From Dermanyssus gallinae (Eukaryota; Arthropoda; Arachnida; Mesostigmata; Dermanyssidae), in contig QVRM01005404.1 of the NCBI GenBank assembly GCA_003439945.1, forward strand, positions 62,001-126,000: a DNA stretch of 64,000 bases. Direction: 5' to 3'. Every line of letters begins with the position of its first letter. Position 1 is the first letter of the stretch. A model generated the notes under the pieces. The model had not been told where the DNA came from, made no database searches, and worked only from the letters and a program-made list of their open reading frames with translations. Shown piece by piece: positions 47,465 through 59,420 of the stretch. Made by a program: the position numbers and the translations under genes.

Positions 47465-49307
47465 GACAGACACTTTATCGCATTTCCGTTACTGGGCTTC
47501 TATGTATCTAAATCCATCGAATATAAAATCTTCAACACGTCTTTTATTCACAATAACTTGAACCAAAAACTGCAAATCTAAGAAACGGTTTCGTGTTTTA
47601 CCCGAAAAAGAACTAAGTTGCTTGCGAAATCGGGCATTTTATATTAGTTTGAGAAGCTTTTAGTAATGTTCTAAGGCATCAGTAGTGTTGTCTGCAACGG
47701 CATCAAAGGAGAGTTCTTTCGCTCCGCTGTGCGCTCCCTGCCAGCGGTAGCGACTGGAGTGAGAGGCGGGGGTTGGCTAATCCAACTGGCTGTTTGTACG
47801 AGAAGAACAGAAAACAGACGGGGTGAATGCCTCGTCCTCGTCCAAGCAATTCGAAGTGTGAGTAGAACCCAAGAAAATTCAGATCAGCCTGCACACATGA
47901 CCGAGTCACATCCGTAGTAGTGTTGGTGATTTCACCGAATATATTTTTTATCGTGACTTGTGCTGCGAACAAACGTAAAATGGTAATTATTCTTCCGGTG
48001 CCCACCGGGACGATGAAATCAGAGGTGCAGTGAATTCGTGCATGACCCAATTTGAGAAAGAAACGTAGCCAATTTCGGGCGTTCGTTCTGCAAGCTCAGA
48101 TCAAGCACCAGAAGCAGAAAGCACAGCTGAGGAGCCAACTATGCGCAACTAAAATAGCACGAGCGCTTAACCGCAAGCCGAAGTAGAACAAGAAGCTCTA
48201 GAGCAAGGCCACCGTTAAAAAAAGCTGATTTTCTCTCGAAAATATGTAAAAATACATGTGCGGCCGTTCTTCCAACGGTAACGATCTCTGCAACATTCGG
48301 CATTGACTTTTTTAATCATTGCAGTACTACACGGATAGTTCGGGAAAGTTTGCTACAAATGTTACTCAGAGGCATACTCTCACTAAACGGATCTACACCT
48401 TATCATCGAGGACCAGGTGCTAACGAGGTGAGAGTGTACGGATTGGCAAAACGACGCTTTTACTAAGAATAGCCGCTTGGAAGATATCGAACATTCCCAT
48501 ACGAATATTCTGTTTCTACTAAGAGCCTTTTACGATGTAAAATTAAAATATGAGTAGATCCAATATTAAGCATGCTTAATGTTTGATTCACTTAGGTTGT
48601 TAAATTACTTACACGAGATATATATAGTATGCCTTATTGTAAAATAGTTAACAGATCTATAGTGAATGTTATCTTTATGACCCATATGTTCTCTTTGCCA
48701 AAAAATAAGAGTTCATTGCTTCAGAAAAACATCTAACGCAATCTATTTGTAAAACCTTACTTGTTTTGAGTCTACGCGTTGGGCGTATGCGACATGCATT
48801 TTCTAGCTTTTTTTTGTATATATATATATTGTAAATGGGATGAGGTAACTATTGTAGAAAGTATCGGTAGCAAATATCCTTCTAGATTTAGACACTAACT
48901 TTCTAGAGTACATGCAGTACTAACGGGGACCGTTTTGATGGGTACATTTGCCCATGCGCCAGGTAAAAAATATTGCTTATGTGCACTGTGCGCGCAATGC
49001 CTTTAGGGGCCACCGAGAGATTGCTTCATAGACTGTTCGATCTGATGTCGAAAAAGTGGTGGGCAATATTGGATAAACTTGCACTTGTGAGACTTTTATA
49101 ACAAGACACGTAAAAATCGTGTTAGCTAAAACAAGCAAGCAAGTTGCGGTAGCATGCACATAACATGCGTGACGAAGAACGGGAGGACATTAGACTTGAC
49201 TACATAATCATAGTCTTGGTTATTGCATTTTACGACAACACATTTTATGGGAGAGTGTTGCACCTGATTCTCTGCTCAGCAACATTCTTTACTATCGATG
49301 GACATGC

Positions 49308-49310
<3 letters not shown>
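47465..49310. other. no gene recognised
   Basis: Frames up to 115 codons (47703-48050, both strands open) carry no domain. AT content rises toward the (TA)n at 49311. Confidence 0.4.

Positions 49311-49342
<32 letters not shown>
49311..49342. repeat. (TA)n microsatellite
   Basis: About 16 TA units lie 30-40 bases before the truncated 5' end of the R2-clade fragment. Confidence 0.95.
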
Positions 49343-49346
<4 letters not shown>

Positions 49347-49374
49347 GGTTTTTTTTTCATATATATATCTTTGC

Positions 49375-50165
49375 AAGCGCTTGGGAACCCCTATTGAGAA
49401 GACCGCTACACAAGAGACCGATTACCGGTCTCAACAACTGCGCAACACGTTCGATAGGGCACATTTTAAGAAAGCACACGAAACGCCCTTTGTACATTAC
49501 TGGATTAAGGGTATGCCCTACCTCTCTGGTAAGGAGTATTTAAACCTACTAAAGCTCATGAACAACGCACTACCAACGCGTGCCAGATTGGCCAGGGGAC
49601 GCCCGGGCTGCAACACACGTTGTAGGCACGGGTGTCATGCGCCTGAGACGTTGCCTCATGTCACTCAGATGTGCTATACAACACACAAGCAAACTATAAA
49701 GAGACATGACGACATGATCGCGGGGCGCGTCTTCTCCGCGAGAGGAGTCATGAGGTGGTTCGTGAGCGAGTATTCCGTCGACCGGGCGCACCGGGTCTAA
49801 AGCCCAACCTCGTAATAACAGCACCTACCGAGGTCTGGGTTTTAGATGCCGACGTTTGCGGCCCGAGCAGGGACCTGGCAAAAGCGCGGCAGGACAAGAT
49901 CACCAAATATGACGTCGAGTTCCTAAAAGCGGCGCTCCCCGACCAGCAGAAACCTTGCAGATGCTTATACATCACTATCTCTATAAGTAATGAATGGGAC
50001 TCCGAATCTGCGAGTATGCATTTGGGGGTCGGCGTCACAAAGAGGAATCTTATGGATCTTACCGTCTTAACGTTGCAAGGGACCTGGAGGATATACCGCT
50101 CGCAACGAGTGCATAAGAGCGGGGGCTACCATCAAGCAAGGACACGGACAGCTGATTCTTAACCT
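49375..50165 (+). mobile_element. R2-clade LINE 3' fragment: zinc motif and restriction-like endonuclease
   Basis: The first frame (to 49800) ends with GMPYLSGKEYLNLLKLMNNA, LPTRARLARGRPGC and a C-x3-C ... H-x4-C zinc motif (CRHGCHAPETLPHVTQMC), as downstream of RT in R2-type elements. A second frame, entered by a shift near 49790, holds a restriction-like endonuclease: LKPNLVI, VWVLDADVCG and KITKYD. The family motif is usually (R/K)-P-D, so the N here replaces a catalytic aspartate. The RT is missing. No 28S rDNA surrounds it, so this is either a non-rDNA R2-clade lineage or a displaced copy. Confidence 0.75.
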
Positions 50166-50399
50166 CACGTGACACTTTTTTACCATTATTTTTTTTATTA
50201 AGGCGAGCACTGCCGAGTGTGCAAACGTATTGTAAATGATTAATAAATCATCACAATATTTTCTATATATACGGTAAAACCTGGGAGAGTTCTTGAAACT
50301 TCCCGCAAAGAGTAGAGCGAGTTAATAATCGAGTCCACTGACGGAGTTGTGTCATCTTTGTTAATGCTTGGGTGGAATCAGACTGAGTACTTATATTTT

Positions 50400-50575
50400 G
50401 TACAACTTCCAGCGAGGATACGGTGCACATCTTTGGGGAGTGTGTATGAATGAAAAAAAAAACAGAAAACTTCAAACTGAATGCTTTAATTTGTACGATA
50501 AACCCCGTGATGGACGTTCGAAAACAGCGATGGACGACGAAGGTGTGGCTCGTGTGAAGGCTGCGATTAACTAAA
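50400..50575 (+). mobile_element. mariner transposase linker relic
   Basis: The + frame ends with YDKPRDGRSKTAMDDEGVAR and VKAAI, a close match to the D-x-PRSGRP-x-T-x-x-D-x-x-VARV linker and second HTH start of mariner transposases. The remainder of the gene is absent or unreadable downstream to about 51000. Confidence 0.5.
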
Positions 50576-51270
50576 ACTCAAACAAAACATAAGCATAGCT
50601 AGAGAAGACTTGGCCTAGAATGCCATGATGCAAACAAGATTCTGTATGATAATTTCCAACTCAAAGACCCATTCAAAGGGCCGGACTTCTTTGTTCTCGA
50701 GACTCTTCACAAGTAATGCGCCTTGGGTACATTTTTTATAATTCTCAATTCTAGTCTCGTAACTTTCAGTCGTCAGGCGTTGCCTCCAAGCACAATAGTG
50801 AATCGGCAATTTTCGGCTGATCTGTTAGTGATGGCTCCCATTTCATTTAGCAAGGAAATTGCCACAATTTCATTGCTTTGGTCGAACTGGAAGGAGGAGG
50901 TGGTACAGTCAAGAGCAATTCGTTTGTTGCAGAATGTTTACTAAAAGCCTAAAGCTTCTCTTAGGCGATGATTCCACCACTACGGCAACGCGACATCCCA
51001 TCGGGCTGAAAACACTGAGACTCTGCACCTGAAGTCACGCTGATGAAGCATCTAGCTTAAGCACACAGCTTATTAGGAAGATGCTTCGATTCACGCGAAT
51101 TGGTGCTTGAAGCCATCGAGGTTAGATGAAGCTGAATCAAACGAGGAAGCTAGGGAATATTGAAAAGCGCGTTTTGAAGGTGTGCTTCGATGCATGATGC
51201 TACATTCAGAAACATCTATCTCTTTTATGCCATACGAATATTAGAAACTTTGCCAGATCCCAGCGTACGA

Positions 51271-51271
<1 letters not shown>
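50576..51271. other. no feature recognised
   Basis: Mixed composition with short frames. Possibly more mariner-derived sequence, but not readable. Confidence 0.3.

Positions 51272-51314
<43 letters not shown>
51272..51314. repeat. (TA)n microsatellite
   Basis: About 21 TA units adjoin the left end of the flipped-core element. Confidence 0.95.
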
Positions 51315-51315
<1 letters not shown>

Positions 51316-51770
51316 CTAAATGGGCGTACACATATATCGCAGTAAGATAGACTTGTGGCAGGCAAACTGCATCACCTCGATATCTGAAAAGTCAACGGTC
51401 TTTCAGGCCATAGGCTGTGGCCCGCACGGAAATTATTAACGGATTGCTTGTCTAGCGAATAGAAAAACGGGCGTCTGCGACTCCCATTTCGGCGTCTAAA
51501 ATCATCAAGTGTTTGATATCGAGGTGATGCAGTTTGCTAAATTTTATATATATATGTATATATCCTAAATGCGCGTACACATATATCGCAGTAAGATAGA
51601 CTTGTGGCAGCAAACTGCATCACCTCGATATCTAACACTTGATGCTTGTGGGCGCCGAAGTAAGGGTCGCAGATGCCCGTTTTTCTATTCGCCAGACAAG
51701 CAATCCGTTAATAATTTCCGTGCGGGCCACAGCCTTTGGCCTGAAAGACTGTTTGAATTTTCAGACTGTC
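51314..51770. mobile_element. small non-autonomous element, two copies with cores in opposite orientation
   Basis: A 72-bp block (51314-51385, starting ctaaatg and ending acctcgatatct) recurs as a direct copy at 51562-51633 with three or four differences. After copy 1 comes a core (51386-51513), then the inverted end of the block (51514-51537). After copy 2 the same core follows in reverse complement (51634-51764), without a right end. So each unit resembles a MITE with inverted ends, and the core is flipped between units. No coding content. Confidence 0.8.
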
Positions 51771-53880
51771 AACACACGTCTCAACTAAGACATCCATGCT
51801 CTTAAGTTCCGCATTTGCCAATTTGCGTGGTACAACTAAGAAGTATTGAGAGCAATCAGATTACATTGAGGTAGATATAGGGCATATTCATTTCGAGTAG
51901 TCAAAAGGACAGATTTAGTTTTTGATATTTGGAGGATTTCAGTTACCTTGTACAGTGTGTGTTTATGTAGTACACCCAATCCGCACTAATACATAATTGT
52001 ATTTAATGAGTTTAAAGCGGGCGTACGCTTTTTCCCTGTCTCTGTGTTTATATGACTTTGTCTCTGTTACAACTAAACCTTGCCCGAAAAATATGATTCT
52101 GGCAATATGTGGTTTAGTGGGGTGTCGTGTGATTGCCGAGGGGTTCGTCGAGGGTAAAATGAGTCAGGTCCATAGACGGAAAATAGTTGCTTCACGGAAG
52201 ACGGATTGGCTGCAGTCATAGCTTTAGGAGAAGAAGACGACCATCGTGCATATCTCTTGCACACCGGATCTAGAGGCTCTTACTACACTGGAACAAGAAA
52301 ACTTGATCAATTTGCTAATATCAGGATATTTTCCAGAGCTGCTGTTCAGCTTAGTCATTTGAGCCGAAGATTGTGATCGAGTTGACAAAGCACACACTCC
52401 GAAAGGAGCTGTGGGCAAACAAATTCGTCATCCTGATCAGTATAGGGGACAAACTGAAATCTTTGTGACCCTCCACTTATTAAAGTTATTATTAGTCAAC
52501 ATTCGCTAGTAAAGAAGTTCTCGTACATTTTCTGCGCTTTAAATTTCAATTCAAATGTGAGCACCTTTATTGCTATGGTAGACGGACCGATGTGGTAGGT
52601 CTTGACGACAGTTTGGCGGTCGCCCACCAGCGCACAGTTGCTTTCGAAAGTCTGTTTGACTGCTTGTGGTGCACATGACGACTTTCGACTTTCATTCGGC
52701 ACAATGTCTCCAAACGATTCTTTCGTCAAGTGTTTTCCTTTTCCCCAATGCCAACGGGACTTTTGAGTCCGACAGGATCCGATATTGTTACACCTGCTGC
52801 TAACCAGCTTACAAACTTGGCGCCAAACATAGCGTTCAATTCGTCAGCCTTAGACCGCCACTGAAACGGACATATATTATCTGTCTGTCTCGAGGTTATT
52901 TGCGCGCTTTCTTAACCAGAGTACAGGTGAGGGAGCTTGTGGCGATTGTAGTTGATGGTTTTTATCAATATTTTCAAGTTGCTGGTAGTGACAGTTTGCT
53001 CTGCAATCCATTATGTTTATGTTATAACGCAAAATAACCGTTTGCATGGAGAACTAAATTTGGAGTGTTTTGCCCGACGAATTTGAAAACGGCATTTAGT
53101 TTTTGCACTTTTTGAAGTTCAGCCAGCTTTAAGACAAGTTCACTGAAACCTACTTATTTTGCGGAGGTCTTTCAATAATAATTATTGACTATTATTTTTG
53201 CCAAAGAGTAACAATCAAAAACATTTGTCTATATATTATTTGTATGATTCAAAACGCAGTCACGATTATCTTTGTTTGGTGTGACAATCTCTAGCAAAGC
53301 TCTGTAATGTCAGAATTTGGGTCTTGGTTATTCTAAACGTGTATAACTAATGGTTTTTGTCCTATTATATAATAGCTAAGATACTGTTAATTTCGCACTC
53401 ATCAGAGTGCGAAATGATGACTGCGGTTTTAATCAACAAATCGCACAAAATCCAATCCGAACATTGCTGACATGATTACACATTTAAGTATGTGATGGGC
53501 ATGTTAGCTTTTAAGTTTTTAAGTGTACCTCACGTCTATTTCAATTTGCAAATCATTTTAGACTTTCTAGTGCAAAGGGGTTGTTGTAAGCGGCTTATTT
53601 ATGAGTAGGCTGATCTCCTACCACATGAAAATGTTCCAAAATGCCCGAACTCCTTTATAACCGATTGTATTTCTATAATGATGATAATGATCGTGATAGT
53701 GATGCTGTTAATTATTTGGATTTACGTTAGCGTTCTATACTATACGGAATATAATATATGTTATCGAGGACAGAGATAGTTTGATTGGAGATGTGTGTTT
53801 ATGTCATATATACTTCTCAAATACAAAAAAATATATATAACGAAGCGATAGCCGAAAGAAGCGAAAGCATACTAGTAACC
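51771..53880. other. no gene recognised
   Basis: A 77-codon minus frame at 52496-52729 is the best open stretch. It has no domain I know and is not followed by related sequence. The rest is AT-rich with chance frames. Confidence 0.35.
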
Positions 53881-54720
53881 CAGCATCGGTCGGCTAGCGC
53901 CGCGTCTCTGATGGATGAGAACAGCAGCAGCAGCAGCAGGCGGCTAAGTGAGATCGAGGAACTCGGTCGGTCGGTCCGTCGCTCACTGGGTCTCTCTCTC
54001 TCTCAGAGAGAGAGAGGGGGGGGAGAGAGTGGTAAGAGTTCTCAGTTGTTCGTTCTCTGGTTACCTCGAGTTCAGCACTCATCTTTCCTCTGGCTGTATT
54101 ACTCGTTACAACTGGCGATCGTCTTTCTACGAGTACATCGGTGAATGTCGGTTGACTTTTCCTTCAGTTGTTGCCAGCAGCCATCGTGGGCAGCCACCAC
54201 GCCAGCTCCCTGTTGCCTGTGTCCACTACAGTCGTCTACCTATGTATCTATCTATCTCTCCTTTGCTATCATCTTCTCTCTGTTCTCTGCACGCGTATGG
54301 CTGTTGTGCTCTGTTGTGTCAGTCAGTCAGTCACCGAGTGTCGTTGGCGGAAAGACAGGGCCGTGTCTTTCTCTGCCTGTCTGTCTGCCTGCCCGCCTGC
54401 CTAAATGGCTGGCTGGTTGACGTTCGTTCATTGGTTGGCTGTATCGCGCGGGGTGTTTTTCGCCCTCAGTGTTCTGCTGCTGTTGCTGCTGCTGGTGCCA
54501 CTTCTTGGCGCCGCGGGTCACTGCGCACCGAAAAGTAAAGCCCTCAGCGACCTCAACGAGTAACCATGATGATGGCCGGGCTCTCTCCTCGATGGGTGCA
54601 ATGCCTCGGGCCGGCCGGCGTGCACCGTTCGAATGAGCTCACTCCTACCATTATTTCATGCGCCCGGCCTAGCCACTGCCGCCGCTGCCGCCGCCACCGC
54701 CTCTAAGCAGGAGAAACGAT
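53880..54720 (+). promoter_or_regulatory. GC-rich promoter-like region with GAGA tract
   Basis: CAG, CGGT, CAGT and CTGT short repeats and a (TC)n(AG)n near-palindrome at 53990-54025 supply many GAGAG sites. Arthropod initiator-like TCAGTTGTT follows at about 54044 and again near 54162. Open frames of up to 196 codons across it are low-complexity and have no domain. As the next convincing + exons belong to the MAGUK gene, this is the best candidate for its promoter and leader. The link is inferred. Confidence 0.45.
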
Positions 54721-55363
54721 GCTAGCTACTGCACAGTTGTCCTAGTACTGGTATCTATCGTAGTTTGCCTCACTGTTGGAAGAAAGTACCATCCATCCTA
54801 GTACTTCTAGTCGTACTTGAAGCTCTTTAGTGATTGATGGTGGATCAATTAGTCGAATCAGCGAATCAATGTGGAATACGTCTGGTCTAGCACTGCGGTC
54901 CTGAATTAAACGCACTCTGGCGCTTGCTTCGCCAGCATTTAGCAGTATCACTCAGCAGGCGATCAGAGTATTAGAAAACGTTGAGTTTGTATAGATATAG
55001 TTTGTCACCTATAAGACGGCGTGGCTGTACACGTATTGATTCAGTGATGGACAAATAACGATTGTCTATCCAAGTAACTTCAGTCTTTTTTAGTCTTGAG
55101 ACTGATGAATATCAAGCATGGGTCGGAGTTATTGTTCCTGATAGTTGATACTCAAAGGAATAAATTCCGCGGTTACTTTTTATGTATGACGTGAGCCGTG
55201 CGACAGCTTGTATCGGTGCCAGATATGCTTCATTACGAGCAAAGTTTCCTCGCAACTCGGACGACATTGAATGTGAGAAAAGTGATTTACAGCTGAACGA
55301 CTAGCCTAAGATTCGTCTAGCGTTAAGCCTTAGCGGGAAAGGTTGTCTACCACTGTGCACACT
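54721..55363 (+). other. possible leader of the MAGUK gene
   Basis: No coding frame of note and no repeat. It lies between the promoter-like region and the candidate start exon. Confidence 0.3.
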
Positions 55364-55425
55364 ATGCCCAAGCAGAGACTCGTGGAATACTGTTGCTTTT
55401 GCAAGTCGGCAGACTGCTGTCATCG
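55364..55425 (+). CDS. candidate first coding exon of the MAGUK gene
   Basis: ATG at 55364 opens MPKQRLVEYCCFCKSADCCH, ending in phase 2 at a strong donor, CATCG/gtaagt. The acceptor at 60952 (tgtttgcag) starts an exon whose long open frame needs exactly two bases, giving Arg at the junction. Phase agreement has a one-in-three chance of being accidental. The cysteine-rich start is not known to me in MAGUKs. The exon would be 5.5 kb upstream, with a LINE and a gypsy relic between. Confidence 0.3.
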
Positions 55426-55484
55426 GTAAGTGCTCTCGTTACGACAAAATCTGCCATGTTCCAGATCAAATTGTTCAAAAGACC

Positions 55485-55485
<1 letters not shown>

Positions 55486-55544
<59 letters not shown>
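55486..55544. repeat. (TA)n microsatellite
   Basis: About 29 TA units just after the candidate first exon. Confidence 0.96.
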
Positions 55545-55546
<2 letters not shown>

Positions 55547-56183
55547 TTGCTGATAGCAGCCGCTCGTCTACAATGTTAGATGCATTAAATTAGTGTGACT
55601 GACACGGCAGCTATGCATAAACAACCCTATTTCCCCTATGCTACAGGACAATAAATGAAAACGTAGCCATTTGGTGTATTGCTATAAAATTATAATTAAA
55701 TTTAAAGAGCCGAACGGCGTATTAAACGTTGCGTGAGTTGCGGCTCCAAGCAAGGACATTGCACCTTTGAGCGACCCGACATGCCGATATTGGGGTTCTG
55801 GTTTTTGTTTTTTCTCAGGAGTATTTCTGTGGTCAGCACGATCCTCTTTTCACCAAACCATGTTTTTATGGATCGAAGAACGTGTTCTGCTTAGAGGCAA
55901 TTGATCTAATCTTAGATTATTTTCTCTATTGTATGTTCACTATCGGGCAACCGGGTAGTAGATTTCTTTCTAAAATGTATGTAGTGATGGAATTTCGAAT
56001 GGAGTAAGGTGAGGGAAAATATCTTTCGTCGGATCTATATCTCCTATCGCTACATCGAATGAATATAACTGACGGCGCTTCTGCCGCAGCAAACGAATCC
56101 TAGCCTGTCGGGAGCGGTGGTGCTGCACATTTGTTTGGTGTCACATAGTTTCCTCTGGTGGTTAATTAAAAGGTCATATATAT

Positions 56184-56219
<36 letters not shown>

Positions 56220-56479
56220 AATGATGGGTAAATGCACCGCTATGATCACATACCAGATATAGATACATATATGAGTTTATTTACCATTTCTTGTGGAATA
56301 TCTTTTGAATCAGATGCGCTCGCTGTGCAGTATATCATACAGCGTGCTACCAGGTTCGTATAGTTTTATATTATTTCTATGGTATCATTATATGTATTTT
56401 TACAAGCGTCCTCGTCTGTACTGCATTCATACTATTAATTGGATTATCTCGATGGTTATGTTACTGCCTAATTACACAA
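55545..56479. other. no gene recognised
   Basis: AT-rich with another (TA)n at 56186-56216. No frame with a domain. Confidence 0.4.
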
Positions 56480-58230
56480 TAGTTTGGTTTAGCGGGGTAT
56501 TTACCCATAGTTCTTTACAATTTATGCCAATTCCCAAGCCTGCGATTGGCTTCATTTATCTCTTGCCATACCGAAACCTAGTGGCTCGGCTAAGGACGTT
56601 GTTCTTTTTCCTTCTAGCTAGTCGCACTTCAGCACGACATGTTCTATCGACTCTTCGTCTATATCACACGCTCTACACCGAACGCTTTCAATTTCCGAGT
56701 ATCTGGCCGCCAGCAGTCGGGTGTTGAGCATACCGGCCCTCAGTCAGCGAACAGCCCGGACGCTTGCGAGTTCGAATATATAATATATTTTCGGCCGTAT
56801 TTTTTTCGTTGCCTGTACAATTGCAAGGATGCCTTTCTCTCCATATTCTCTTTCCATCGTTCCTCGGCTGTTTCGTCAACTTTCTTCTTCACATACTTGG
56901 TTCTGCTTAATTGTTATCACCTCGTGTTCTTCAAAATCCATCTATTGCACTTAAATTTGCGTTCAAGGAGCTTTAGCCGTCTATCCTATTTGCTTATATT
57001 TATCTGGAGACTCCGAATTCCCCTTCGATAAACTGTGCTGCACATGTGTACCCACATTGCATTGCATGCGGGCCAACTGCACGTTGTATCGTGTCTAGTC
57101 TGTTTACCATGCTTGCGTCTAAACTCACAATAGCGTTAGCGTATGTCACTGTTGGCACAAACATGCTTTTCCAAAGCTCTTTAGTCACAATAAATCTGTT
57201 GCAGCTCCACAAAGCCTTTTGTCTTTCAATCTTTTGTCAATGTTTTTCATTATAACTTTTAAGTTTTTGTATGCGTTTTATATTCGATTATTTTTCTCTG
57301 TATCTTTAGCGGCATATCTCTGATATTTTCGGAAAATATGATATTTTCACACTTATTTTCGTTGAATTCCTGTCCAATCTTTTCCGCCGTTTTTCCGCAT
57401 ATTGTTAACATTGTTTGCATTTGGTCAACACCTTCCGCTAAAATCACCGTGTCGTCTGCAAACAACAGGACACACGGTCGGAGAGATACCATTTCATCAC
57501 CTTTAGCGTATACTATTGCCCAGATTCTATTCCTACATCTGTCGTGACACCTCTTCAGTATACAGTAAAAACAACGACACCAAACAAGGGCATTCTTGTC
57601 GAAGTTCTTTCCGTTCTGTAGAATCTGTAGAAATCAGATGCGTTCGACCTGATTTTTGCGAAAATGCAGCTTCTGTCATATATTTCTGTAAATATACTGA
57701 TCCATTCCGGTCTCAATCAATTTTCTATCATCTTGTTCCAAAGAGTGTTTCTATCGACCGTATCGTAGGCTCGTCGGATATCTAGGAATGTTGCAGCAAA
57801 GTCTGCTTTCTAGATCTGGCCCAATAGATACTTTTATTTAGTACGAAAAGACTATCCTCTATTCTCCTGCCTGTTCTAAGACCACCCTGTCATGGTCATA
57901 TTAGTTTCATCTCTTCTAGATCGTCTTGTAGCCTGTCCCTAAGGATGGCAGCAAATAGCCTGTATAAACGCTTGTTAGCGTTATTGGTCTGCAATTGGAC
58001 AATTTCGTGTTTTCCGCCCCTGGCTTTGGAATGAAGGGGACTCTCCCTGCTAACCATTCTTGATAGATCTTTTCTCCAGCATGAATCTTGTTGAATTCAC
58101 CCGCCGGGTATGCGTACATTGGCGTACCAATATTCTTAATCAATTTTAGCGATACCCCATCCTTTCCACATGCAGTTTTGTCGTCTTTTGACCTAATAAC
58201 CTGTTCGATCTCTTCTTTAGTTGTCCGCCA
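56480..58230 (-). mobile_element. LINE remnant, clade uncertain
   Basis: On the minus strand from 58230: KLHVERMGYR, VPFIPKPG then LSNCRPITLTSVY (58050-57950), ATFLDIRRAYDTVDR (about 57800-57750), VLLFADDTVILAEGVDQMQT with intact FADD and NENKCENIIFS (57480-57330), the thumb, and a C-terminal C-x2-C...E-H-x4-C cluster (CRACDIDEESIEHVVLKC, about 56690-56630). Stops and shifts separate the blocks. It lies in the probable first intron of the MAGUK gene, antisense. Confidence 0.78.
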
Positions 58231-58231
58231 G

Positions 58232-58236
<5 letters not shown>

Positions 58237-58266
<30 letters not shown>
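58237..58266. repeat. (TA)n microsatellite
   Basis: About 15 TA units exactly between the LINE remnant and the gypsy remnant. Confidence 0.95.
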
Positions 58267-58268
<2 letters not shown>

Positions 58269-58289
58269 GTCACGTTTGCAGGGACCAAA

Positions 58290-59420
58290 ATTTAATGTTT
58301 GAACAAAATACTCTAAATTATCAAGCCATGTATCTATGGTAAGTATCAGTATGAATCTCGCACGGTTGCTTGTAGCGACTAAGGTGTGGACTTGTTTTCT
58401 TGATAATCTGAGCGGTGTGTTTGTCCAGCTCGTCCAGCTCGAAGTAATTACCAAATAGTGGAGCTTCTGCCAAACAAATATGTCCCGGTGTACTACCCGT
58501 CAAGGTCTTTGTTAAATCGGCCTGTTCATTAACGGCTCGGCTTGTTCATTGACGTTGAGTATATGGAAGGGCCCACAGCAAGGTGCTTAGTGATTTTATG
58601 GTCTTCTCTCGTCCTTGGGCAGAACTGTGTCATAGCTCTACAGCACAACGCATCGAGTCTGAGATGTAATTTCTGCGTTCGCCGAAGAAACTCCGGTCTT
58701 AAACTCAGTAGAGAAACGACTGCGCTACCGCGGTAGACAGCACCATTATCCACCACTAGCCTGTCACGAATGCTGTAAAATTGTAGGATTTCAACAAGCA
58801 CCTCCTCCTTCTCCTGTGCAAGCAAACCGTTCTGAATCGCTTTGATAAACATTTGCAGCATCGATTCTCTGTTTGCTGTTGCGGCTTGCATCAATGGGTC
58901 GAAAATACGATTTGTGGAGCTATGGCCGATCTGTTCACGTTCCACTCTCCACACGTCTATTAATTCAAACATAATCTTCACGGAGTGTCTTCTTAATATG
59001 TTGGCAACGAGATTTGCATTGCCAGGTATATACTTGACACTAAGGTTGAACTTCATTAAATTTAGCTTCATTTCTTAAAAACGTTTAGAACATGCTTTGA
59101 GTGTTTTGACGAATATGCTTTCTGGTGGTCTGTAATCTGTTTGTCTGTATTGTGACCTTTGGCGTCTCCGGTTTTGGAACTTTTTGCATGGCGTCACGAT
59201 AGCTAGACACTCTATTTCAATCACCTTCATTACGCCTTTAACGTCCGCTGGTGCCAACATCTTTTTTGATCATTACCTTCACGACGCTGACTTTTAGTCC
59301 GTCTTTGCGTATGACATTACCCATACATTTAATATGCGAAATCCCCAAACTGAGCTAGCCCCTTCTGTGGTTGATATGTTCGATCACAGTGTTTACGCAC
59401 TCCACTCGACATTTATATCA
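58290..59420 (-). mobile_element. Ty3/gypsy remnant (RT end, RNase H end, integrase start)
   Basis: Minus strand, 5' to 3': an RT end with IKCMGNVIRKDGLKV (about 59340-59290), a broken middle, then MKFNLSVKYIPGNANLVANI and LRRHSV at 59060-58980, the end of gypsy RNase H, then the integrase N-terminal part with FYSIRDRLVVDNGAVYRGSA (about 58780-58730). The remaining integrase is damaged and runs to about 58290. No LTR was found. Confidence 0.72.

Noticed and set aside
49165..49372. Start of the 211-codon + frame upstream of the R2-clade part
   Set aside because: It runs through a (TA)n tract that translates as Tyr-Ile. The element begins after it.
53948..54538. 196-codon and overlapping + frames in the GAGA-rich region
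   Set aside because: They translate short repeats (CAG, CTCT, CTGT), have several alternative open frames and no domain.
54565..54706. Short frame starting MMMAGLSPRW with a good start context
   Set aside because: Ends after 46 codons of GC-rich low-complexity sequence and has no donor. More likely an upstream ORF of a leader.
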